Below, in pieces: positions 1 to 4,918 of a stretch of DNA of 8,647 nt (its first letter is position 1; every line of letters starts with the position of its first letter). The position numbers and the translations under genes were made by a program. The notes beneath the pieces were generated by a model. It was not told the DNA's origin and searched no databases. It saw only the letters and a list, made by a program, of their open reading frames with translations. Source of the stretch: Actinomycetes bacterium. Its GTDB lineage: Bacteria; Actinomycetota; Actinomycetes; Mycobacteriales; Micromonosporaceae. Location of the stretch: the NCBI GenBank assembly GCA_023437285.1, contig JAEZGP010000515.1, forward strand, positions 1 to 8,647, in the 5' to 3' direction.

Positions 1-22
1 GTCGCGGGACGCCTCCCGCGAC
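1..22. terminator. GC-rich perfect hairpin at the left edge
   Basis: The arms GTCGCGGG (1-8) and CCCGCGAC (15-22) are perfectly complementary around a 6-nt loop, and the stem may extend beyond the window. No T-run follows. It could terminate a plus-strand gene lying to the left. It could equally sit in the 5' part of a minus-strand gene, because the adjacent dyad (42-56) looks like a promoter element. The direction cannot be decided from what is visible. Confidence 0.4.
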
Positions 23-41
23 GGGCCGGCCTTGTTGGTAA

Positions 42-56
42 TAACAACCGTTTTCA
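42..56. promoter_or_regulatory. Imperfect Zur/Fur-like dyad (candidate operator)
   Basis: The half-sites TAACAAC and GTTTTCA flank a single central C, a 7-1-7 dyad with 5 of 7 complementary positions. This layout resembles the TGAnAAc-n-gTTTTCA type of box bound by the zinc regulator Zur in actinobacteria. The surrounding 30 bases are AT-rich compared with the rest of the window, and an 8-bp direct repeat GTTGGTAA occurs at 34-41 and 62-69. The regulated gene would have to lie to the left on the minus strand. The Zur assignment rests on pattern memory only. Confidence 0.25.
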
Positions 57-89
57 TCTGGGTTGGTAACGGTGAGCAGCTGAAAGGCC

Positions 90-107
90 GCCGACGGCAA
101 TCTCGGC
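90..107 (-). terminator. Weak hairpin downstream of arsC
   Basis: GCCGA (90-94) and TCGGC (103-107) form a 5-bp stem with an 8-nt loop, 12 nt after the arsC stop codon on the minus strand. In the transcript it is followed by a short TTTC stretch. It is a plausible but weak terminator for the arsO-arsC transcript. Confidence 0.3.
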
Positions 108-118
108 CGCGCTGAGGC

Positions 119-538
119 TCAGGCCGGTACGAGTTCGGCGATGAGCCGACGGACCCGATCGCGGATCTGGTCACGGATCGGTCGAACGGCGTCGAGCCCT
201 TTGCCGGCGGGGTCTTCGAGCGCCCAGTCCTCGTACCGCCTGCCCGGCAGGACCGGGCAGGCGTCGCCACAGCCCATCGTGATGATGACGTCGCTGGCCT
301 CCGCGGTTTCGTGGTCGAGGAGCGTCGGGGTGTTCGCGCTGATGTCGATGCCCACCTCGGCCATGGCGGCGACCGCGGCGGGATTGATCTCATCGGCCGG
401 GGCGGAGCCGGCGGAGCGGACGTCGATGAGGTCACCGGCGAGATGACGCAGCCAGCCGGCGGCCATCTGGGAACGGCCGGCGTTGTGCACGCATACGAAC
501 AGGACCGCGACCTTTCCCGAGGGGCGGTCGTAGCTCAC
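119..538 (-). CDS. arsC: Arsenate reductase, low-molecular-weight phosphatase-fold type (ArsC)
   Basis: This cytoplasmic enzyme (139 aa from GTG at 538) would reduce arsenate to arsenite. The N-terminal P-loop is C16-V-H-N-A-G-R22, the CX5R nucleophile loop of the LMW tyrosine phosphatase/ArsC fold. S23 and Q24 follow, as is usual in arsenate reductases. Two further cysteines at C90 and C94 (MGCGDACP) sit where resolving cysteines of thiol-relay ArsC enzymes lie, and D109-P110 supplies the general-acid DP motif. Thioredoxin or mycothiol could be the reductant; the sequence does not decide. The reading frame is open upstream to 631, but GTG at 538 is chosen because its GTGA overlaps the stop of the flavoprotein gene (classic translational coupling) and because family alignment begins a few residues later. 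A modest GGGG purine tract lies 8 nt upstream. Length is typical of the family. It is the last gene of the operon before a gene-poor edge. Confidence 0.9.
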   Translation of the reverse strand: MSYDRPSGKVAVLFVCVHNAGRSQMAAGWLRHLAGDLIDVRSAGSAPADEINPAAVAAMAEVGIDISANTPTLLDHETAEASDVIITMGCGDACPVLPGRRYEDWALEDPAGKGLDAVRPIRDQIRDRVRRLIAELVPA

Positions 539-1842
539 GGCGCGCACCCCGACGACGACGGGGCCGGGGCCTCGCCGCAGCAACCGCCGCCGCTGGCCTC
601 GGCCGCGCCGAAGACGAGGTCGGAGGAGCACACCCCGGTCTCGGGCAACTCGAGCTGGACGTCGCGCGCCGCCGCCCAGTCGCCGGCCAGGGCGGCGACG
701 ACGGAGCGCACCTGCTCGTACCCCGTGGCGAGCAGGAAGGTCGGTGCCCGCCCGTAGGACTTCGCGCCGACGACGTAGAAGCCCGGCTCGGGGTGGGCAA
801 GCTCGTCGACGCCGTGGGCGGGCACGGTGCCGCAGGAGTGGTCGTTCGGGTCGATCAAGGGGGCCAGGGCACGCGGCGCGCCGAGGACCGGGTCGAGGTC
901 CAGCCGCAGCTCCTCGGCGAGGCGGAAGTCGGCACGCGCGCCGGTGGCGTTGACGATCACGTCGGCGTCCACTTTGCGACCGTCGGCGGAGACCAGCGCC
1001 TCGCTGGTGACCTCCTCGACGAGGAAGCCGGTGTGCACGGTGACGGCGCCGCTGTCCACGAGGGCCTTGACCCGGGTGCCGATCGCGCCGCGGGCGGGCA
1101 GGGCGTCGGCGTCGCCGCCCCCGTAGGCCCGCGACGGGCTGGCGGCGCGCACGATCCAGTGCACGCTCGTACCGGGGTGCTCCTGGGCCAGGTCGGCGAG
1201 GGTGAGCAGGGTGCCGAGGGCCGAGTGGCCCGCGCCGACCACGGCGACCCGCCGGCCCGCGAACCGCTCACGCAGACTTCCGAGCACGTCGGGCATGCCG
1301 TCGAAGACCCGCCCGGCCGAGCGGGCGTCCGCCTCACCCGGCGCGGGCAGCCCGTTGCCGCCCAACGGGTTGGCGCTGCGCCAGGTCCCGGAGGCGTCGA
1401 TTACCGCGGCTGCCAACAGATGCGTACCGTCGGAAAGGCGCACCACGAACGGGGCCGCCTCGCGGCCGGCGGTGCGTACCCGGTCGATCCCCTGCCGGCC
1501 GATGGCCGTAACGCTCACCCCGAACCGTAGGTGGGGGGCGATCCGCGGGTGCGCGGCCAGCGGCGCCAGGTACCGCTCGATCAGCTCGCCGCCGGTGGGC
1601 AGCGCGTCCGGGTCCGGCGCCGACCAGCCGGTCGCCTCCAGCAGCGCCCGGGCGGCCGGGTCGGTGTTGAAGCGCCACGGCGAGAAGACGCGCACGTGGG
1701 CCCAGTCGCGCACCGAGGCGGCGACCCGCTCACCGGCTTCCACGACCATGAAGTCCATGCCTCGGCTCGCCAGCTGGGCCGCTGCGGCCATGCCCACCGG
1801 GCCTGCGCCAATGACCAGGACCGGAAGCGATCCACCCGCCAT
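535..1842 (-). CDS. arsO: FAD/NAD(P)-dependent oxidoreductase of the ars operon (ArsO-like flavoprotein)
   Basis: A 435-aa cytoplasmic flavoprotein. An FAD-binding G12-x-G-x-x-G17 motif with the acidic strand end (VVEAGE) opens the protein. A second Rossmann motif (VVGAGHSALG, near residue 200) should bind NAD(P)H. NATGARADF and a C-terminal FYVVGAKSYGR segment are typical of flavin monooxygenase/thioredoxin-reductase-like enzymes. The tail is rich in small residues and carries C405, the adjacent pair C421-C422 and C433, which could bind As(III) or serve as redox thiols. Start ATG 1842 has GGAGG 9 nt upstream. Its stop overlaps the arsC start by 4 nt (GTGA), so the two are co-translated. ArsO-type flavoproteins occur in actinobacterial ars islands, but their substrate is not firmly settled, so the reaction here is inferred from context. 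The symbol arsO is a family-level guess. Confidence 0.75.
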   Translation of the reverse strand: MAGGSLPVLVIGAGPVGMAAAAQLASRGMDFMVVEAGERVAASVRDWAHVRVFSPWRFNTDPAARALLEATGWSAPDPDALPTGGELIERYLAPLAAHPRIAPHLRFGVSVTAIGRQGIDRVRTAGREAAPFVVRLSDGTHLLAAAVIDASGTWRSANPLGGNGLPAPGEADARSAGRVFDGMPDVLGSLRERFAGRRVAVVGAGHSALGTLLTLADLAQEHPGTSVHWIVRAASPSRAYGGGDADALPARGAIGTRVKALVDSGAVTVHTGFLVEEVTSEALVSADGRKVDADVIVNATGARADFRLAEELRLDLDPVLGAPRALAPLIDPNDHSCGTVPAHGVDELAHPEPGFYVVGAKSYGRAPTFLLATGYEQVRSVVAALAGDWAAARDVQLELPETGVCSSDLVFGAAEASGGGCCGEAPAPSSSGCAP

Positions 1843-1897
1843 GATCTTCCCCCTCCGTACCGCGACTATTTAGAAGAATATGAAATCAGTACCCCCG

Positions 1898-1926
1898 AGC
1901 ATGGCGTCTGTTTCGGCAACTGTCAA
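1898..1926 (-). promoter_or_regulatory. arsO-arsC promoter with shared ArsR-site candidate
   Basis: On the minus strand a consensus -35 TTGACA (1926-1921) is followed 17 nt later by CATGCT (1903-1898) as -10. This predicts a start near 1891 and a leader of about 49 nt. The element TTGACAG-N4-CGAAACAG-N4-CAnnCT is repeated in the same orientation upstream of arsN. Conservation of the CGAAACAG spacer block, which core promoters do not need, suggests a repressor site overlapping the -35 and spacer. Confidence 0.6.
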
Positions 1927-1927
1927 A

Positions 1928-2437
1928 TCAATCGCGGCCGGCGATCGCGCTGCGCCGCTCCAGGAGCACCACGTCACGCCAGGCCCCGTGGTGGCGGCCC
2001 AGCGCCTCACGGGTCCCGACGACCCGGAAGCCGGCCCGCTCGTGCAACCGCAGGCTCGCCGCGTTCTCCGGGAAGATGCCGGACTGGATCGTCCAGATGC
2101 CCGCCGCCTCAGTGGACGCGATCAGCGCGGCCAGCAGGGCCGCCCCGACGCCCCGGCCCCGCGCGGCGGGATCGACGTAGACGGAGTGCTCGACCACCCC
2201 CGCGTAGACGGGCCGCGCGGACACCGCCGACACCGCCACCCAGCCCACGACCTGACCGTCGACGACCGCGACGTGGCGGTGCTCCGCCAGCCGGCCCGCG
2301 TCGAACGCCGGCCACGTCGGCGCGGTCGTCTCGAAACTCGCCTGCCCGCCATCCAGGCCGGCCTGATAGATGCGCAGGACCGCCTCGGCGTCCTCGGCGC
2401 GCATCGGGCGTACGGGCACCTTCGGGTGCGGGGACAC
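1928..2437 (-). CDS. arsN: GNAT N-acetyltransferase, ArsN type (arsinothricin/phosphinothricin acetyltransferase family)
   Basis: A 169-aa cytoplasmic GNAT-fold enzyme, full length for the phosphinothricin acetyltransferase/ArsN family. The N-terminal VRPMRAEDAEAVLRIY begins the fold. FETTAPTW (35-42), SARPVYAGVVEHSVYV (73-88), the acetyl-CoA pyrophosphate loop R93-G-R-G-V-G98 and the closing FPENAASLRLHERAGF (122-137) follow the family order. Known members transfer acetyl from acetyl-CoA to the amino group of the glutamate analogue phosphinothricin or its arsenic counterpart arsinothricin. The flanking arsR, flavoprotein and arsC genes make the arsenical the likelier substrate (inference). 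The start is GTG 2437 with GGAGG 4 nt upstream; a second GTG at codon 7 is less favoured. The gene is divergent from arsR across 82 bp and ends two bases from the arsO promoter element. An alternative role in methionine sulfoximine or phosphinothricin detoxification is possible. Confidence 0.8.
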   Translation of the reverse strand: MSPHPKVPVRPMRAEDAEAVLRIYQAGLDGGQASFETTAPTWPAFDAGRLAEHRHVAVVDGQVVGWVAVSAVSARPVYAGVVEHSVYVDPAARGRGVGAALLAALIASTEAAGIWTIQSGIFPENAASLRLHERAGFRVVGTREALGRHHGAWRDVVLLERRSAIAGRD

Positions 2438-2481
2438 GACGCCTCCACCGTCATCTTGATCACCGATGAGGTTACCGGCCC

Positions 2482-2519
2482 AGGTTGCAGGCTGTTTCGA
2501 GACCTGTCAACCTAAAGTC
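2482..2519. promoter_or_regulatory. Face-to-face arsN/arsR promoters with ArsR operator candidate
   Basis: For arsN (minus strand), -35 TTGACA (2510-2505), a 17-nt spacer and CAACCT (2487-2482) match the arsO promoter layout. For arsR (plus strand), TTGCAG (2485-2490), a 17-nt spacer and CAACCT (2508-2513) place the start at 2520, the A of the arsR ATG. The region is a dyad: AGGTTGCAGG (2482-2491) against CCTGTCAACCT (2503-2513), with one bulged base. Each -10 therefore overlaps the opposite -35, and one bound ArsR dimer could shut both promoters. Box positions are predictions by eye. Confidence 0.55.
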
Positions 2520-2888
2520 ATGTCGAAGCACCTCGGCGTCCTGGACACGCTCGGCCAGCCCTGCTGTTCGCCGATCGCCGAGCAGGCCCTCGGTGCCGAG
2601 CACGCCCCCGACCTCGCGCGCATGTTCAAGGCGCTCGGTGACCCGATCCGCCTGCGCCTGCTCTCCCGCATCGCCTCCGCGGCCGCCGGCGAGATCTGCG
2701 TGTGCGATCTGAACGGCGGCGAGTTCGACGTGTCCGGGCCGACGATCTCCCACCACCTCAAGGTGCTCCGCGAGGCCGGCCTCATCACCGGCGAGCGGAG
2801 GGGCACCTGGGTCTACTACCGACCCGTACCCGCCAACCTCCAGCGGCTCGCCGCCCTGCTCGACACCGCCGCGCTGACCAGGGCCTAG
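2520..2888 (+). CDS. arsR: ArsR/SmtB-family As(III)-responsive repressor
   Basis: A 122-aa winged-helix DNA-binding repressor that would release its operators when As(III) binds. F36-K-A-L-G-D-P-I-R-L-R is the family's core helix, and VSGPTISHHLKVLREAGLI is the recognition helix-turn-helix, followed by the wing (GERRGTWVYYR). Candidate metal ligands are the adjacent pair C15-C16 and C60-x-C62. A Cys15-Cys16 pair plus a cysteine near the start of the HTH is the arrangement described for the Corynebacterium ArsR, which differs from the enterobacterial CxCxxC site. Start ATG 2520 is chosen because family similarity begins there. The frame is open back to ATG 2466, but those codons cover the operator dyad. 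No Shine-Dalgarno sequence precedes it, which fits a leaderless mRNA. It is convergent with phoX across a strong hairpin. Confidence 0.9.
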   Translation: MSKHLGVLDTLGQPCCSPIAEQALGAEHAPDLARMFKALGDPIRLRLLSRIASAAAGEICVCDLNGGEFDVSGPTISHHLKVLREAGLITGERRGTWVYYRPVPANLQRLAALLDTAALTRA

Positions 2889-2898
2889 CACGCCGCAC

Positions 2899-2948
2899 CG
2901 GCAGGGCGCGGCGGTGGCGGGCCGCCCGCCGACCGCCGCGCCCTGCCG
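2899..2948. terminator. Bidirectional terminator between convergent arsR and phoX
   Basis: A 17-bp perfect outer stem (2899-2915 with 2932-2948) continues into a 6-bp inner stem (2916-2921 with 2925-2930) around a CCG loop. The only irregularity is a bulged G at 2931, giving 23 pairs in all, mostly G-C. It fills the 61-bp gap between the arsR stop and the phoX stop, so it can serve transcripts from both strands. There is no U-tract, as is common in actinomycetes. Confidence 0.85.
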
Positions 2949-2949
2949 A

Positions 2950-4116
2950 TCAGGTTCGGAACGGACCCGAGACGCAGTACGTGATGCCGCCCGTACCCTG
3001 CGATGCTCCCGACGTGCCGCGCTGGGACGAGAAGTAGAGCCGGTTGCCCGCCGGAGTGAATGCCGGGCCGGTGATCTCCGACCCGCTCTGGCCGGTGATC
3101 CGCAGGAACACCGAGATCTTGTCGTCCGGCGTGATCAGGCAGATCTCCATGTTGCCGCCGTCCTCGGCGATGTACAGGTCCCCGAAGGTGGAGCCGGTGA
3201 TGTTGTCCACGCCGGTCAGCGGCGCCGTGCCCGGGCTCACCAGGTTGTCGTCGTACGCCAACTCGTACGTGTTGGTGAGCAGGTTGAGCTGCCACACCCG
3301 GTTGTCGCCCTTGGTGGTGAACCAGACGGTGTCGTTGGCGTAGTGGCAGCCCTCGCCGCCGTTGAACGCCTTGGCCCCCGACACCTGGTTGCGCGTCACC
3401 GTGGGCGAACCGTCGGGGTCGGGCACGTTGGCCCAGCTGAACGAGCCGGACGTACCGGTGCCGGCCACCAACACCTGCAGCGTCCCCGACGATAGGTCGC
3501 CCCACGTCGCCGGTACGAAGCGGTAGAACTTGCCGTCCGTCTCGTCCTCGGTCAGGTAGATCACCCGCCGGACCGGGTCGGCGGCGGCCGCCTCGTGCTT
3601 GAACCGGCCCATTGCCGGCCGGGCCACGGCGGTGCCGCCGAGCGGGTAGGTCTCCCAGACCCGGCCCAGGCTGACCTCCTCGCAGGACAGCCAGGTGTTC
3701 CAGGGGGTCCTGCCGCCGGCGCAGTTGCTGTTCGTGCCGGACAGGATGCGCGAGGCGCCGACAACGGCGCCGCTGGAGTTGAACAGGATCCGCGACGCGC
3801 CGCCGCCGGCGGAGGCGCTGGTTTCGGAGTTGGAGACGTAGATCCAGCCGGTGCCGTTGGGGAACACGGCGCCGCCGTCCGGGGCGTTGTGCCACCGGTA
3901 CGACGTGCCGGGCACGGTCTGGCCGGAACGGGCGACGATCTGGCTGGTGAAGCCGGCGGGCAACTGGATGCCGTTGGCGTCGGCCGCGAGCAGCGGCCCG
4001 TACGGGCCGGTGGCGTTCTGGGCGGGGGCGGCGTAGGCGGCCGGCCACGCGGTGAACGGGAGTGCCATCACGCCCATCCCGAGTACGGTGGCGCGCAGCA
4101 TGTTGCGTCGGTCCAT
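2950..4116 (-). CDS. Tat-exported PhoX-family (DUF839) alkaline phosphatase-like protein
   Basis: A 388-aa exported protein. R3-R4-N-M-L begins a twin-arginine signal with a hydrophobic core to about residue 24 and likely cleavage after an AYA or YAA triplet (residues 27-30). The mature part has beta-propeller-like repeats. Signatures of the PhoX/DUF839 family are N131-CAGG-x-TPWNTWLSCEE (to 147), RFKHEAAAADP (171-181), YLTEDETDGKFYRF (187-200) and EGCHYANDTVWFTTKGDN further on. In characterised PhoX enzymes the conserved Cys and acidic residues bind iron and calcium and hydrolyse phosphomonoesters outside the cell. Tat export fits cofactor loading before export. It is shorter than the classical PhoX of about 600 aa or more, so activity is inferred. 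Start ATG 4116 has a perfect GGAGGT 4 nt upstream. A hairpin overlaps the edge of this ribosome-binding site. No convincing PHO box is seen. Confidence 0.85.
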   Translation of the reverse strand: MDRRNMLRATVLGMGVMALPFTAWPAAYAAPAQNATGPYGPLLAADANGIQLPAGFTSQIVARSGQTVPGTSYRWHNAPDGGAVFPNGTGWIYVSNSETSASAGGGASRILFNSSGAVVGASRILSGTNSNCAGGRTPWNTWLSCEEVSLGRVWETYPLGGTAVARPAMGRFKHEAAAADPVRRVIYLTEDETDGKFYRFVPATWGDLSSGTLQVLVAGTGTSGSFSWANVPDPDGSPTVTRNQVSGAKAFNGGEGCHYANDTVWFTTKGDNRVWQLNLLTNTYELAYDDNLVSPGTAPLTGVDNITGSTFGDLYIAEDGGNMEICLITPDDKISVFLRITGQSGSEITGPAFTPAGNRLYFSSQRGTSGASQGTGGITYCVSGPFRT

Positions 4117-4120
4117 GAAA

Positions 4121-4148
4121 ACCTCCTCGCCACGAATGGTCGGCGAGG
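4121..4148 (-). promoter_or_regulatory. phoX leader hairpin overlapping the ribosome-binding site
   Basis: CCTCGCC (4125-4131) and GGCGAGG (4142-4148) form a perfect 7-bp stem with a 10-nt loop. In the phoX transcript the 3' arm ends inside the GGAGGT ribosome-binding site (4126-4121) and shares its first two G residues. It could modulate initiation, stabilise the 5' end, or be what is left of a terminator for the upstream gene 67 nt away. Confidence 0.4.
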
Positions 4149-4214
4149 GGGTCTACGGGAGGCTGGCGGCGAGTCGTCCGGGACGTGAACTCCGCGAGCC
4201 GGTCCGGTGCCGCG

Positions 4215-4820
4215 TCAGCCCGTCTGCCGGGACCTCTTGAACTCGGCCCAGAAGTCGGCGACGCTCCGGTCGAAGCGGGCACGCAGGTCGGCCAGCGCCT
4301 GTGCGTCGATTGTGGACGCCAGCGCCTTGTCCTGGTATTCGGCCGGGATCGCCGCGCGTACCCGGTCGAGGTAGTCCGCGCCCTGCAGGATCACCGTCAC
4401 GACAGGTGGTTGGCCCCAGGTGGCGACCAGGGGCCCGGAGGTCTTCACGGCGTAGTCGTACGGCCGGCCGTTGTCGGAGACGGCGCACTGGTGGTTGGCG
4501 TAGACCTTGCGCAGGTCCTTGGCGACCTTGGCGTCGGCGGGCTCGAAGCCGAGCACCTCGACGGCGCAGAACACCTGGGTGTTGCCGTAGACGTCGCCGT
4601 GGCCGTGGTTGGCGTGGTCGGCCGGCGTGGCCTGCTCGAGCGACGTGGTCAGCTGGGTGACGACGGCGGCCCGCAGCTGCTCGGGTGTCGAGTCCGACCC
4701 GCTGGCGAAGGACCGTACGAGAACGAACGCCAGGGCCGCGGTGACGACGATGGCCACCAGCGTGACGACCTCGCGGGCCCGGCTGCGGCGGTGTGGCGTC
4801 GCCTCGACATCCATCGTCAT
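4215..4820 (-). CDS. Membrane-anchored extracytoplasmic protein of unknown function
   Basis: I do not recognise a named family. The 201-aa protein has a basic N-terminus (HRRSRAR, 10-16), one transmembrane segment at about 18-35, and an outside domain of about 165 residues, so it is probably type II. Visible traits are a histidine cluster H69-A-N-H72-G-H74-G-D in VYGN context, two cysteines (C85 in QVFCAVEVLG and C112 in ANHQCAV) that could form a disulfide outside the cell, and a helical charged C-terminus. ATG 4820 is the first ATG; ATG 4814 (codon 3) is an alternative. There is no Shine-Dalgarno sequence. TTGGCC-17 nt-GAGTAT placed exactly for a start at 4820 hints at a leaderless transcript, with weak support. 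It lies 98 bp upstream of phoX on the same strand and behind the LPMO terminator. Co-transcription with phoX is possible. Confidence 0.75.
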   Translation of the reverse strand: MTMDVEATPHRRSRAREVVTLVAIVVTAALAFVLVRSFASGSDSTPEQLRAAVVTQLTTSLEQATPADHANHGHGDVYGNTQVFCAVEVLGFEPADAKVAKDLRKVYANHQCAVSDNGRPYDYAVKTSGPLVATWGQPPVVTVILQGADYLDRVRAAIPAEYQDKALASTIDAQALADLRARFDRSVADFWAEFKRSRQTG

Positions 4821-4870
4821 GGCTGGATACTCGCACAGCCGCCAGCGCCGGCCAACACCTGAATGTGGCC

Positions 4871-4903
4871 GTGGGGGCCCGGGCACAGTGCCCGGACCCC
4901 CAC
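4871..4903 (-). terminator. LPMO terminator hairpin
   Basis: Arms at 4871-4886 and 4888-4903 match at 15 of 16 positions and fold into about 15 pairs around a 3-nt loop. The one exception (C4878 opposite A4896) is a C-A mismatch in a plus-strand RNA but a G-U wobble in a minus-strand RNA. The hairpin is therefore uninterrupted only in the LPMO transcript, whose stop codon is 15 nt upstream. It lacks a U-tract. Confidence 0.85.
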
Positions 4904-4918
4904 AGGGTGCTCCGTCAA

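Noticed and set aside
1..57. Minus-strand open frame starting at ATG 57 and running off the left edge
   Set aside because: Only 19 codons are visible, with no Shine-Dalgarno sequence, it overlaps the dyad and hairpin, and no family is recognisable.
539..631. N-terminal extension of arsC to the first start codon of the frame
   Set aside because: It overlaps the flavoprotein's own coding end, is an arginine-rich shadow and lies upstream of the GTGA-coupled start that matches the family.
793..1530. Long plus-strand open frame antisense to the flavoprotein gene
   Set aside because: Gly/Ala/Arg/Val-rich composition typical of the mirror frame of a high-GC gene, with no recognisable domain.
2466..2519. 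Longer arsR start at ATG 2466
   Set aside because: The added codons coincide with the promoter/operator dyad and lack family similarity.
4184..4191. Possible PHO box before phoX (GTTCACGT on the minus strand)
   Set aside because: Only one unit resembles GTTCACC. The adjacent 11-mer does not match, so there is no direct repeat.
2885..4282. 465-codon minus-strand open frame over phoX in another frame
   Set aside because: Composed mainly of R, G, P, A and H, it reads across the terminator hairpin and is displaced by the PhoX frame with clear motifs.
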